64,000 bases of DNA. Source: Haberlea rhodopensis (taxonomy: Eukaryota > Streptophyta > Magnoliopsida > Lamiales > Gesneriaceae). The stretch covers positions 2,604,001-2,668,000 of the forward strand of contig CAJQUN010000061.1 of assembly GCA_907163345.1 (NCBI GenBank), given 5' to 3'. Under the pieces are notes generated by a model that saw only the letters and a list, made by a program, of their open reading frames with translations, was not told the DNA's origin and did no database searches. Positions 32,575 through 43,771 of this stretch are shown here, piece by piece; position 1 is the stretch's first letter; every line of letters starts with the position of its first letter. Both the position numbers and the translations under genes were made by a program.

Positions 32575-33431
32575 TGTCAGAAGGCTTACCAGTAAGGTCA
32601 AAGAACAACTGAGTTGTACATAGCCGACAAAGTCAATATGACAGTTGAAAGATAGAGAAAGTACAAGAATAATTAGAGATTGTAAATATACTTTCCAATG
32701 GACATAGTAATATATTTAACGGGCACACCGATATCAAATTTATATTGATATACACTTGAAGATTCAAATAAGTGAATCCAGTAGAGAAGTCGATATTCAA
32801 TCACTTCAAAGATAAATCAGAAAGATCAACGTCAAGGAGAACTTTACAGAATATTAGCTCAGTAAAGAGCAAACCTCAAATGCATGCACCATTGTTGAAT
32901 GTAATATCTAATTATTTACAGAATCATTTGTGCAACCCAAGCACTTTATTCTTTGTACCCTGTGAGCTTAATTGTGAAGAGTGAATTCTGTAATTGTCGT
33001 GCATGTTATCTGAATAGATGAGTGAAGATGGATTAATTGAGTGAGCTCAGTAGAGTGTGAATACTCATTCGAGGTGGGTTTATATAGTTGAATCAAAGTT
33101 TTTACTGCATCCTTCCACTTAATGGAAGAAGATGAGATGTAGGAGGATTGCACCACCTTTGAATTTTCAGAAATAAATATGTGTATTTAATATTTGTTTT
33201 ATTTACTTGTTGTCTATTCAATTGATTTTACCACGTTTAATCAGTTTCAAAGCATGTTAGTTCGAGTGTCTTCCGCATGGTTTCTTAAAACAAACTCGAT
33301 CTAATCTCTCGACACTATTAACTTCAAGAACCACAACTATTGAAGCTCAGAATAGCTCGTCAGCCAACCTCGCTGGAATATTAATTCATTATATATCAGC
33401 TGAACTAATATTTCCCCCACCGGTCCCAACA
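32575..33431 (-). mobile_element. LTR of the 9,943 family, inverted and diverged
   Basis: Read on minus it starts TGTTGGGACCGG at 33,431 and shares the blocks GCTTCAATAG, GAGAGATT, ATCGAGTT and GCGGAAGACACTCGA and the AAGGTGGTGCAATCCT stretch with the LTRs at 2,403 and 9,943. The 3' end at 32,575 (CTGACA on minus) is a guess and no TSD was found. It has no minisatellite at the place where the others have one. Confidence 0.6.
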
Positions 33432-34006
33432 TACGTGCTCAAATTAAATAAGACACAAGTTCTAGAAATCTGATGTCCATTATGATAAAAAAATATGGTA
33501 AATTACAAAAATGATCTCACTAATAATGGCATTTACAATAGTCGTTCTAAACGTTTAGGACTAAACAAATATAGTTTCACATAATTTTTTTAAATAAAAA
33601 TGGTCTCAAGACCAGTTTTCGCTTAAGAAACAAACTAAGCGAATATGTGTCGTGCAGATTGTGAGCTTTGTTCTTCATGTTCATTTTCTTTTTTTTTGTT
33701 TTTAAAAATAGAGAAGTAGTATTGCGACAACTTTTGTTAAAAAATAATTTTTATGAGGATATATTTTATAAATTTTTTTTTGTGGGATCACCTTTGTTAT
33801 ATATAATTTATGTTGGACTTTATTATTTTAATGCTAAAAAATTGGGACTAATATCAATTTAGTAGGATCATTTTTTGTAACGTCCTCTAAAAAATATTAC
33901 AAGAAGACATACAGTAAACTATATAAAATAAAATCAATTATAAAATATGTGTGTTTATGTATTTAACTTTACTTGTTTTTATTATAATATAATTAAATTA
34001 TATTTA
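33432..34006. other. AT-rich intergenic stretch
   Basis: Nothing recognised; the 64-codon frame at 33,668-33,862 looks random. TTATATTTA at 33,998-34,006 is the left TSD of the next element. Confidence 0.45.
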
Positions 34007-35190
34007 GGGATAATACCTGATATGGTCCCTCTTGTTTGCACATATTCCCGATTTAGTCCCTCTTGTTTGCACTGACCTGATTTAGTCCTTCTAGTTTTCT
34101 AATTTGTCCCAAATCAGTCCTAACCGTTAAATGTACAGTTAAAACCAACAGAAAGGACTGAATCGGGCCACTTAAAACTTCAGGGACTGAATTGGGAATT
34201 GATGCAAACATTAGGGACAGACTCGGGTCATTTATAAGATTGTGTGACTTAATTTTTTCAAGTTTTAATTATTATAGCAATTAATATTGATATTTTATTT
34301 ATAATTTTGGTAATTTTTTGTAAAATTATTTTATTTAAATAATGATATAATATATTAAATTTTTCATAAAACCATTATTAAATAAGATATATTTTTTATT
34401 TAATTAAATTATGTCTATCAGATGTGTCATCAATTTATAAAAAAATTATTGCATTTTTGCTAAATTAAATAAATTTTGTGATAAATTAAATAATTTTTGT
34501 TATAAATTAATGACATTTTTTATAATTATTTAAATTACGATATAATATATTAAATTCTACATTTTTCACAAGATGATTTAATAATTATAAAAAATATCAT
34601 CAATTTATAAAAAAATTATTTAATTTATCAAAAAAATTAGTTTATTTATCAAAAAATTTATTTAATTTATCAAAAATAAAATATTTTTTTAATAAATTGA
34701 TGACACATCTGATAGATATAATTTAATGAAATCAAAAATATATCTTGTTTGATAAGTAACTAGTCATCGAAATATATTTTGTATATCAATATGCTATTGA
34801 TTTTTCTTTAGTTTTGTTTGAGTGAAAAATGATTTTTATGTAGAATTTAATATATATATCATTATTTAAATATAATAATTTTACAAAAAATTGTCAAAAT
34901 TATAAATAAAGTATTCATATTAATTATTTTAATAATTTAAAAAATTAAGTCACCCAATCTTTTTAAATGACCCGAATCAGTCCCTAATATTTGCATCAAT
35001 CCCGATTCAGTCCCTGATGTTTTAAGTGACCCGATTCAGTCCTTTCCGTTAGTTTTAACGGTGCATTTAACGGTTAGGACTGATTTAGGACAAATTAGAA
35101 AACTAGAAGGACTAAATCGGGTCAGTGCAAACAAGAAGGACTAAACCGGGAATGTGTGCAAACAAGAGGGACCATTTCATGTATTACCCC
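34007..35190. mobile_element. Mutator-type foldback element, 9-bp TSD TTATATTTA
   Basis: The ends GGGATAATACCTGATATGG and, inverted, GGGGTAATACATGAAATGG start terminal inverted repeats that remain alignable for at least 350 bp, with about 240 bp near-identical (TTGTTTGCAC, CTTCTAGTTTTCTAATTTGTCC, GACTGAATCGGG). TTATATTTA occurs at 33,998-34,006 and 35,191-35,199, the 9-bp duplication made by Mutator-like transposases. No transposase frame, so it is non-autonomous. Almost the whole element can fold on itself. Confidence 0.93.
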
Positions 35191-35519
35191 TTATATTTAT
35201 GATGTATAACTCGAGTGATATGGCTTAACATTCAAAACTTGAATATTTAATGTAAGTGATAAATGTGAAACAATAGTTAATATAAATAGTTATGAAGATT
35301 TTCAAATGTTGAATTTAATAATTCCTCTCTTTACTTTTATGCATAAATCCACTCGATCGTTCTATGCAATCAATGAATAGTTTAATGGGATCATCAATAA
35401 TGAGACAAAAAGTGTTATTAAAATATGAATGATTTTTCAATCAAAATATATATGAATGATGTTTCCTTTAATCTTTTGATAAAACATCAATAGATTTTTA
35501 TCATAATCAAAACATGTAT

Positions 35520-35900
35520 TGCTATAATTACCATAATCTAACAAACAACAACAATCAAGTATTTATCACATTAACTGGAGTCGACTATGTAGACCCTAAA
35601 ACATGTAAGACATTTATCACACTAAGTGAAGTCGGATATATCATACACTATTGTGTTCTATCCCCTACTAAACCAACATATATATCTAAAATGAATTTTA
35701 TCATGTTTTTTGTCCTTGTCAACAAAATCTTCTTTTGTCTTTATTTTCCTCGGTTAATGTGTATATTTCTTTTACATTCCTTAACTGAGACAATTATTGA
35801 TCACATAAGTATATATTCATACCATCTTACTCGCGTCTCTCTAAATTCTAAGTTTCTCATGAATAAACGCAATCGACAGGCTTTTCAAATATCCGTTTGG
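35520..35900 (-). mobile_element. RTE-like LINE 3' end / Au-type SINE remnant
   Basis: On minus it ends in a TTGTTGTTG tail preceded by blocks like GTAGNCCNACTNNAGT, repeated twice (35,560-35,600 and 35,612-35,655). This is the 3' end shared by plant Au SINEs and RTE LINEs. Further upstream on minus RVRWYEYI resembles the conserved LRWFGHV near the LINE C-terminus. Strongly decayed. The open plus-strand frame 35,514-35,912 is a by-product. Confidence 0.42.
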
Positions 35901-36045
35901 CGCAATCATTAAAAATATGAAAGAACCAATTCCTCATTATTTTTTTCAAATTCTAGCGATCTTCCTATTATCTAGTAGATTCCCTGGTTTTTGTTCCCAA
36001 TCTTCATTATAAAAATATTTACTTTGATTTTTTATACATATAATA

Positions 36046-36048
<3 letters not shown>

Positions 36049-36115
<67 letters not shown>
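36049..36115. repeat. (TA)n microsatellite
   Basis: About 33 uninterrupted TA units. Confidence 0.97.
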
Positions 36116-36116
<1 letters not shown>

Positions 36117-36839
36117 CCACATATACACACGAATGGTGATGTTTGAAAATCAGTAGTGGATCCATTTCTACCGGTTAGAATTGAAAATCTTAGTGAAATT
36201 ATTCTTATGCTTTGTACCTTTGTATTGGAATTGTTCAACCTATGCTAGGGTTGTTATCGGACCGGAATGGACCGATTTCGAACCAGTTCCAATCAGTTCC
36301 AGTCCCAGTTTTTTAAGAACAGGACCAATCCGGAGGGACATAGCTGCTGCACGCATAAATTAATGAATGATATCAACATTTTCTTTGGCCAAGAGAGTGA
36401 AGAAAGTAAACTAGAATGGATCTTGAAACTCAAACTCACCTTGTGCTGATTGCTGTATTGGTTTCAGTTTTACAATAGTCGATTGCTATTTTACGGTTCA
36501 TGTTAATTTCCAAGAACTCAATATTTCTCACTACATTGCCGCATCATTGGAGTAGTAAAAGGCAGCTTGCAAACAATCAAAATAAAGTAAAAAGGCATAT
36601 TCATAGCAGCACCATTAACCAATGAATCAAAACATGAATGACTCGAACATAATATACACAACATGTAAGAGTAATATAGGAAGGATGCCAGTCCTGCAAA
36701 CCATAAAAACTAAGATAAAATGAGCACATGCAATATTTTCAACGAGGAAATCTAGAAAAAAGGAATGACATTTGCAGTTGTTACCAATCTAAAACCTATA
36801 TCGAAAAATAGCAGTTGTTAGACAGTATCAGAGACAATT
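36116..36839. other. Downstream region of the F-box gene
   Basis: Includes a GGACCGGAATGGACCG / AACCAGTTCC patch at 36,255-36,340 like the subterminal repeats of some hAT elements, not bounded. The rest has no recognised content. Confidence 0.35.
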
Positions 36840-38120
36840 TTAGTTTTGCTTATCAGGCTCTGGAAAGTGTGGTAGTGGTGTTGGCCTAAATTGATTGAAG
36901 ACAAGTTGAAGGCTGAAAGGAAGCAAGCGCGACTTCCAGTGAGGAAACGAGTTTTCCAAGATCACTTGTTCTTTCATATTGCAGCAAACTACATGACCCC
37001 CTAATCCTAAATATAGAATATCTCCATCGGTTGGATGTAAAGCTTTGACTTCAATCTGGCCATACTTACATTCGACCCACGCCCACGGCCTGGGCCTGTT
37101 GTGAACTAGTGGACTCCCTTCGAAAGATAGCTTATTGAGATCCATCATACGACGCAAGCACCAGCGCCCAATGCTGTAGTTCTCAAGTTCCCATACGCTT
37201 ATCGAAACTGAACGATTAGTTCCGTCACCACCAGCAAGATAATTCGCCGATATTCGCGCTATGCAAAGACGGCCTAAGGATATCCCAAAGCATTTGTGGC
37301 CTTTATTGGTCACCTCATCCGGTAGATCAATCAAACGAGAGAATCGGTTTGGATGACTGAACGGATCATACACAAGGATACTATAATCACTCAGCCAATG
37401 AAGTATACCATTGTAGAGAAGAACTGGGTTTCTGGTTCGGGAGTGTTGGAACAACCGAGGGGACGAAACATTGAACCACTTCCATTCAGCTTTCTCTGAA
37501 GAAAAGATCTGGACCTTGATCCGAGAGCGAGGTGGTGCCTTAAAAACGTTAGGAATACGGACTATCTTGAACCTAAAATTAGCATTATTTTGTTCTTCAC
37601 ATACAAAACAAGTGACTGTCTGCACCAGCTTCAGGACTGGAGGTGTAGGAGGAATTGCAATCCATTGCTTGGTTAATATATTGACAATATAGAAATTGAA
37701 CGAGGAATACAAATTATTTTCACGGCACAACATTAATTCAGCATATGTCGCTTGTGGTCGAATAAGCGATGGTTTACAAGGGAGAAAACTTAAATCGATG
37801 CAGCCGCAACATTCTTGGAATTGGGGTGACGAACATTGCTCAATTCTGATTTTCCCACAATCATACGGGAAAGCAAGAAGGTGCACTCTTTCCATCCGGG
37901 ATCTAACGTAATCGCAGGATATTGCAGAATACCAGCGCTTACACACAGTCTTACATCGAATACAGTCTTCGATTGGTAGACTAACAAAAATTTCAATCAA
38001 CAAATCTTCAAGCAGATTGTCTAATGTATTCAGAGACAGTACCTTCCTTTTCCTTTCTGAGGCTGTGTGTTGTTCAAGCTCCACGCCATGGAAGGGCACT
38101 GCAGAATTCGTCGACAACAT
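36840..38120 (-). CDS. F-box protein with C-terminal F-box-associated region
   Basis: Encodes 426 residues from the ATG at 38,120; upstream in-frame codons exist but no earlier ATG. The F-box lies at about residues 35-75 (LLEDLLIEIFVSLPIEDCIRCKTVCKRWYSAI), which binds SKP1 in SCF ubiquitin ligases. The rest resembles the F-box-associated region of plant proteins of the At5g07610 kind, with the blocks LLYNGILHWLSDYSILVYDPF and ISVWELENYSIGRWCL. The substrate is unknown. There are no stops or frameshifts, so it is probably functional. It sits about 400 bp from the start of EPRV2, so its promoter lies between the ATG and viral DNA. Confidence 0.9.
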   Translation of the reverse strand: MLSTNSAVPFHGVELEQHTASERKRKVLSLNTLDNLLEDLLIEIFVSLPIEDCIRCKTVCKRWYSAISCDYVRSRMERVHLLAFPYDCGKIRIEQCSSPQFQECCGCIDLSFLPCKPSLIRPQATYAELMLCRENNLYSSFNFYIVNILTKQWIAIPPTPPVLKLVQTVTCFVCEEQNNANFRFKIVRIPNVFKAPPRSRIKVQIFSSEKAEWKWFNVSSPRLFQHSRTRNPVLLYNGILHWLSDYSILVYDPFSHPNRFSRLIDLPDEVTNKGHKCFGISLGRLCIARISANYLAGGDGTNRSVSISVWELENYSIGRWCLRRMMDLNKLSFEGSPLVHNRPRPWAWVECKYGQIEVKALHPTDGDILYLGLGGHVVCCNMKEQVILENSFPHWKSRLLPFSLQLVFNQFRPTPLPHFPEPDKQN

Positions 38121-38549
38121 CACAGTAACGGCTTCTTCTCTCTTCCTCGTACTACACAACGTCAGCTTAGTTTACTTTGCCCTATTAAATATGGGTTTGG
38201 GTGAGAGTTTTCCTTTAGTTAATCACAAGCCCATCATCATCTGATCGGTTTGCATTAAGCCCATTTCATTTTCTTAACATCAGAGAAAAAAAAGGAAATT
38301 ACAAGGAAGTACACTTTCGGGAAATAAAATCAACTTAAGTCTTGGGAAAAAATTTTAGCGCATAAAAAGCCAAATTGGAAACAATTTTGTTGAAATAAGT
38401 CCACTTTTCAAATTTTCAAATCAATTGAGTGTTTTATGATGACTCTTTTACCCCTCAAAGGTTTGATATATTGCATTATATCCCTTAGGCTTTTGTTTAA
38501 ATTACAAAGGCTTTTGTTTAAATTACAAAGAAGTCCATATCCCCGTTTT
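38121..38549. other. Promoter side of the F-box gene and EPRV2 border
   Basis: A direct repeat GGCTTTTGTTTAAATTACAAA occurs twice near 38,489-38,530. The exact left limit of viral sequence could not be fixed; the border is placed at about 38,550 because primer-site-like sequence and viral coding follow. Confidence 0.4.
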
Positions 38550-38570
38550 TTACGATCATTGGCACAGAAT

Positions 38571-38590
38571 TGTATCACAGCCTAGGTTTA
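38571..38590 (+). other. Decayed primer-binding site of EPRV2
   Basis: TTGTATCACAGCC resembles TGGTATCAGAGCC, the initiator-Met site used by plant pararetroviruses, with changes at several positions. It lies about 70-100 bp before the first viral coding, as expected. Confidence 0.45.
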
Positions 38591-38639
38591 TTCTGGAAAT
38601 ACTATGATAATATCTTGAATATTAATTTGTAACATATAC

Positions 38640-39271
38640 AGAGGAGACGATTCAAGAAAAATATGGACCCGAACGAATGTTCGAAGTGTCATTCTTACAG
38701 GTGATATTTCCAGAAATTGGAAAAACTAAATAAGAAGCATATGACAGAAGCTCAACGCTTCAACCATAAGTGAAAACTTTTACGAGGAACAGGTTTAGAC
38801 ACACCCGGTATAAACCATTATAAGAAACTCAAAAGGATGGCTAAGAGGCTCCATCAAGTGAACCTCAAACTACAGTTCGAGTTAACAGAACTTCAGGAAG
38901 ACGATCATCCTGAACATGAAGAGGTGGTTCCAACCGCCAATGATCCAACAGGGTCTGGACCAGATGATTAGGATGGGAGAACCAACCTTTCGAGAATTCG
39001 AGCCATATTCTTCTAAGATATACCAAGATCTTAGAGAAATCCAGAAGACAGTGCAGCGTTATGGCTACCTTCAATACCACGTCCCTGCACAAATCCATCA
39101 GATTCAGAGTCAGATGGAGATTATGATTAAACATCAGAAGGAGATTCTTAAAAACCTTCAAGATGTTCAATCCCGAGTTAAGGAATTGGAGTCAAGGCCA
39201 AGTCCGACAGGAAGAAGGAACGGATGATGGTTGCCAGTTGCCACCATCTTACGGAACAGAACCCCTTTTAC
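38640..39271 (+). pseudogene. EPRV2 N-terminal coding region, coiled coil, broken
   Basis: Pieces in several frames: one with LHQVNLKLQFELTELQEDD and one (38,916-39,227) with long heptad-like runs, IHQIQSQMEIMIKHQKEIL and LQDVQSRVKELESRPS. These look like a coiled coil, as in the virion-associated or assembly proteins of caulimovirids; that assignment is an inference. The last codons run into the Ty3-1 insertion and coding resumes at 49,437. Confidence 0.6.
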
Positions 39272-40014
39272 TGTGATATCCCCGAAATGATTAATTACAA
39301 TTTGGGCATTAATTATGTTTATGTGATTATTTATGGTGGCAATTAATATATGTGTTGGGATTAATTATCTTGGTGAAATGCTTAGTCACATGGTATGTGT
39401 GACCCGGTAGTGCATTTCGGGGTGCATGTTATGCATGTTGAGAAATTGGGGATTATTATGGTTTGATTATGGTAATTGATAATTATTTGGTAAAGCATGA
39501 TTTTAATGGGATTTTTGATGCATCTTGGTAAATGCTTTTAAAATATCATGTTGGGGTGTTTTATACACGATGATAATTGTGGGAGTGCAATTTAATTAAA
39601 ACCCACTTAATACCCCCAACCCCCACTATACCCATAACTTTTGTTTTCCCCCAAACCACTCATCCAAACCCTCCTCCTCTCCATTTTCGAGTTCGGGCAT
39701 AAAGTGGAAGAGAAATCCTTGTAAAAACTTGATTTGTGGAATTTGTTGGGAGATTTGGAGTCCCCAAGAGGTATGGATACCTCCTTATTGTTTTTGTAGT
39801 GTTTGGATTGAGTTTGAAATTGTTTTGGATGGTTTTTGAAATTGGTCATTTTGGGGTTGGCATTATTTTGGTTGGGTGTTGGATTTTTGGGTTGTTTAAG
39901 GTGTATTTTTGAAGGTTTATTATGTTTTTATGTTGTTGGTTTGATGGTAGGAGTGTTGGTATGGTTTGGGATGAAAATAGTGTACAAAAATGGTGGATTT
40001 CGAAGTGCAGGACT

Positions 40015-40228
40015 CGGCGATCGATCGCCCGTTTTTGGCGATCGATCGCGAGCCAGCAGTAGGCTCCAGAAGCATTCGGCGATCGATCGCCACTTTTGGG
40101 CGATCGATCGGCGAGGCTGGCGATCGATCGCGCCAAATGTGGCGATCGATCGCCGAAGGATAAAATTTTTGGCTTCTGGCAGAACGATCTCGCGATTGAT
40201 CGCGCCCTTGCGGCGATCGATCGCGAGA
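40015..40228 (+). repeat. GATCGATC palindrome array (8 copies), Ty3-1 5' LTR
   Basis: Copies near 40,018, 40,038, 40,079, 40,100, 40,119, 40,142, 40,191 and 40,213, most as GCGATCGATCGC. Confidence 0.92.
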
Positions 40229-40589
40229 TGCAAAATATGGTGTTTTTGGATATTTTTGTGGAATTTTTGATATTGGACTATAATTGGCTTCTAATATTGA
40301 TTTTTATGGGTGTGTAGAACCATCCCAGGTACCAACAACTTCAAGAAGATAAAGTTCTTCAACTTCTCCACTCTTGAAACTAAGGTACGTAGTGAGACGT
40401 ACGGGCATCGGACGGTAAAATGTGTTCTTATGCTTTTGGCTACATATATATCGTGGACAAGTGTGGATTACGAAATGTGTAGATATATATTGAGATAATG
40501 GTGATGCATTATGATTGTGGACTCAAGTGTTATGTTCATATATGTGGTTAGAAATGCTTGATTGTTCCGGTGGTTGTTATATACGAGCG

Positions 40590-40745
40590 AGGGAGGTACT
40601 TGCCGTTGTCATATGAAGCGATGGTAATATGATATTTGCCACTATCATGTCGAAGCGATGTACATGCCGCTGTCATTGTCGAAGCGAGGGATATCATATG
40701 ATGCCGCTATATGTCGAAGCGAGGGGTCCTAAAATTCCGCTGTTG
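40590..40745 (+). repeat. Repeated GCCGCTGTCAT...GAAGCGA modules, Ty3-1 5' LTR
   Basis: Five spaced modules of the form TGCCRCTRTCATGTCGAAGCGA, equivalent in place to the hairpin modules of the other LTRs. Confidence 0.7.
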
Positions 40746-41290
40746 TAATAGGACCGGAACAGTCACATTTCTAGTGATTAATGTGGATTATTGTGGATAT
40801 AACTGGAACGTGGTATCGATCATTATATTGTGAACTAATGATTTGTGCATGAGTTTATGAAACAGGAACAACAATGAAAATTTGCTAATGTGGTAAATCA
40901 GGGAGGATACATACATATATATCTCATGCAATTAATTATGTTATTGTGCTTGGATTTTGTTGAATGGTGATGGATATGCTCATGGTAAGTTGTTCCTGTA
41001 GGTACACTTTTGGACTTGGAGGGCTATGGGCCGGGTTGAGGCAGTGAGCTACGAGGAGCATTACTGAATTAGGATACATGAATTTTGGATAGTCTCTACT
41101 CCAGTAGTAGTGTAAATCTATAGTATTAACATTCATTATTGGGAATGTGATTAATTAACTTTGGAAGTTTATTTTTGGCCTGTAATCCTGTTAGCAAAAG
41201 GCTACAACCGGAGCCATAACTTGTCTTTTAATACATATTGGCCCTATTTACATGTTTATTACACTGTTAAGGTAGAGAGACCTTACATTA

Positions 41291-41302
41291 GTGGTATCAG
41301 AG
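41291..41302 (+). other. Primer-binding site of Ty3-1
   Basis: TGGTATCAGAGC, initiator-Met type, three bases after the 5' LTR. Confidence 0.93.
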
Positions 41303-41498
41303 CAGTGGTTAGAGAACCCGGGAATGAGTGAAGGGTAGCCTTAGCAATAGGTTGGCTAGGTACTCTTTTTATACATGTTTAGTGCATTTTAAGTATATAA
41401 ATGTTATACTAACATGTTTTGGTTATTGTTACTCATGTTATCTAACGATGTATTATATGAACTTCTTTTGGTGTCATTGTTAACCCTTGTGTTACAGC

Positions 41499-42365
41499 AT
41501 GGCAGCAAATATCGATATAGGAGACGCAGTGAGTGTTAATGCAAGTGCTGGGCGTACAAATCCTCTACCACCGCCAGCTTTGGGCGAAGAACCATCTGAA
41601 CAGCAGTTGTTGCCCGGGGAACTGAGCTTGACTCAATTCCTTGCATACCGACCTCCGATGTTTGAAGGAACTGAGACAGGGGAACAGGCCGAAGAGTGGT
41701 TAGAAAGGATAGAGCAAATCTTCGTGGCGGCTCCTTGTGCAAAGTCGGCCTGGATAAGGTTAGCAGAATTCCAGCTGTCCAAGAAGGCACTAATGTGGTG
41801 GAAGACCACAGTGATAGAACAGGAGGCTCAAGGTCATGAAATAAACTGGAAGCTGTTTAGAACTCGATTTCTGACCCGGTACTTTTCGGCCGCTGCACGG
41901 GAAGCTAAGGGGGATGAATTTACTAACCTAAAGCAAGGTACTATGCCGGTGTCAGACTATGCTTTTCACTACTGTTCTTTGCTCATATATGTACCTCATG
42001 TCGCCACAAATACTCAAGCAAAGATGAGGCACTTCATGAAAGGCTTGAGGCCTGAATTGTATGATAGGGTGATCACTTATGGCCCTACTTGTTTTGATGA
42101 CGCCCTTACACGGGCTGAGCTGGCAGAATTGGGAGTGGGTGCATATCCGACTGTAGCGCCACCTCCAGCGCCACCTCAGAGATCGACCCCGGAAAACTTG
42201 AAACCTAGGGGCGACCATTTTAAGCCAAGGGGGAACTCATCAGCTTCCCGATTCAGTGGTAGACGGCCTGATGTGGGAATAATGGCCCGTCAAATAGGGG
42301 ACAGTCTCAAGCAAGTAATCATGGGAGAATTAGACGTTTCCTTTGCGGGGGACCCCACTCGGTGA
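41499..42365 (+). pseudogene. Ty3-1 gag, open but shifted from pol
   Basis: From the ATG at 41,499 (MAANIDIGD) the frame runs 288 residues with the retrotransposon gag domain: FEGTETGEQAEEWLERIEQI, ALMWWKTTV, FRTRFLTRYF, EFTNLKQGTMPVSDYAF and RHFMKGLRPELYDRV. In intact relatives gag and pol share one frame; here gag ends at a TGA at 42,363 and the knuckle follows in another frame, so an indel lies just before. The capsid part could still be made. Confidence 0.85.
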
Positions 42366-43771
42366 AAGAATGTTCTGCTTATTTTGAATGCGGTAAGCAT
42401 GGCCACTTTGCTCGAGAATGTCCTAATCGGGGAGGACCACAGAACACTATGGAGAGACCTTTAGACAGGGTAGTGCAACAAAGACCACCGTTTGCACCGA
42501 GACCATTGGGAGGTCAGCCATTGGGGCCACCTCAAGGGCAAGTGTACGCTCTGACCAGGGAGCAGGCTACAACGGCTCCAGAGGAAGTGAGAGCGGGTAC
42601 ATGTCATTTATTTACGCACCCTGCTTTTATTTTGATAGACACAGGTGCGTCACACTCCTTTGTGTCGATGAGTTTTGTGGAGAGGCACCGCATATGCACG
42701 TCTCCATCACCCACGCCTCTTCTGGTCTCGACACCCGCTGGAAAGAGTATGATTGCTGATCGGTTTGTTGTTGACGGCCTCATTTATTTTGAGGGCAACG
42801 AATTGCAGTCATATTTGATTGTTCTGGGAATGTCAGACTTTGACTGCATTGTGGGCATTGATGTATTGAACATGTATCAGGCAGTGGTGGACTGCAGACA
42901 AAGAATAGTTCGGTTCAGATCTGATTTGGGGGTTCAGTGGACTTTTTATGGGGATAGTTCTCGCTCGAGAATCCCATTGATATTGGCTATCAAGATGGCT
43001 CAGTTATTGGAACGTGGGCATATGGGTTACCTTATTTATGCCATTGATATTGCTGAAAAGAAGGAAGAGTTAAGGGTCGAGGATATACCCGTAGTCGCGG
43101 AGTTTGCCAATGTATTCCCGGAGGAGATTCCCGGATTTCCACCGTCTAGGGAAGTCGAGTTTGGGATTGAATTACTACCGGGAACACCCGCTATCTCTCG
43201 TGCCCCTTACAGGATGGCACCGGCAGAGTTAAGGGAGTTGAAAGAGCAACTACAGGAACTCCTTGACAAGGGTTACATATGCCCCAGCGTATCGCCTTGG
43301 GGTGCGCCTGTATTATTTGTGAAAAAGAAAGATGGGTCGATGCGTCTGTGCATCGATTACAGACAATTGAACAAGGCCACAGTGAAGAATAAATACCCTC
43401 TTCCGCGGATCGATGACTTGTTTGATCAGTTGCAGGGCACGAGATTGTACAGTAAAATTGATTTGAGGTCGGGGTACCATCAAATTCGAGTTAGAGAGGA
43501 AGATGTGCAGAAGACAGCATTCCGGACCCATTATGGTCATTATGAGTTTTTGGTCATGCCGTTTGGAGTGACAAACGCCCCGGCTGTCTTTATAAGCTTA
43601 ATAAACCGAGTATTCCAACCATACCTTGATCAGTTTGTCATTGTATTCATTGACGACATACTCATCTACTCTCGGAGTGAGGAAGAACACAAGAATCATT
43701 TGAGGACAGTGCTCCAGATTCTTAGGGACAATCAGTTGTATGCCAAGCTCAGCAAGTGTGAATTTGGTTGA
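42362..43771 (+). pseudogene. Ty3-1 zinc knuckle, protease and reverse transcriptase
   Basis: This frame starts at the zinc knuckle, where the first cysteine is changed to tyrosine (codon 42,380-42,382; the rest, C10, H15 and C20, is kept). Protease: ILIDTGASHSFVS. Reverse transcriptase: LCIDYRQLNKATVKNKYPLPRID, YSKIDLRSGYHQIRV with the motif A aspartate, VIVFIDDILIYSRS with the catalytic pair. It ends KCEFG because one T is missing near 43,766 compared with the family pattern KCEFW, which moves the following part to another frame. Confidence 0.9.

Larger units (their letters stand above)
39272..41287 (+). repeat. 5' LTR of Ty3-1 (2,016 bp)
   Basis: TGTGATATCC...CCTTACA. It differs from the 3' LTR by a few percent in the parts compared by eye. 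It contains a GATCGATC array (40,018-40,225) and hairpin modules (40,590-40,740). Confidence 0.93.

Noticed and set aside
35514..35912. 132-codon plus-strand frame
   Set aside because: It is antisense to a decayed RTE/Au-type 3' end, AT-rich, with no matching family.
39836..40270. Open frames with repeated AIDR, DRSP and RSIA peptides in the LTRs (also at 13,722-14,285, 25,550-25,901 and 46,617-47,189)
   Set aside because: They are readings of the GATCGATC arrays on all frames of both strands, lie inside LTRs and have no family. Not genes.
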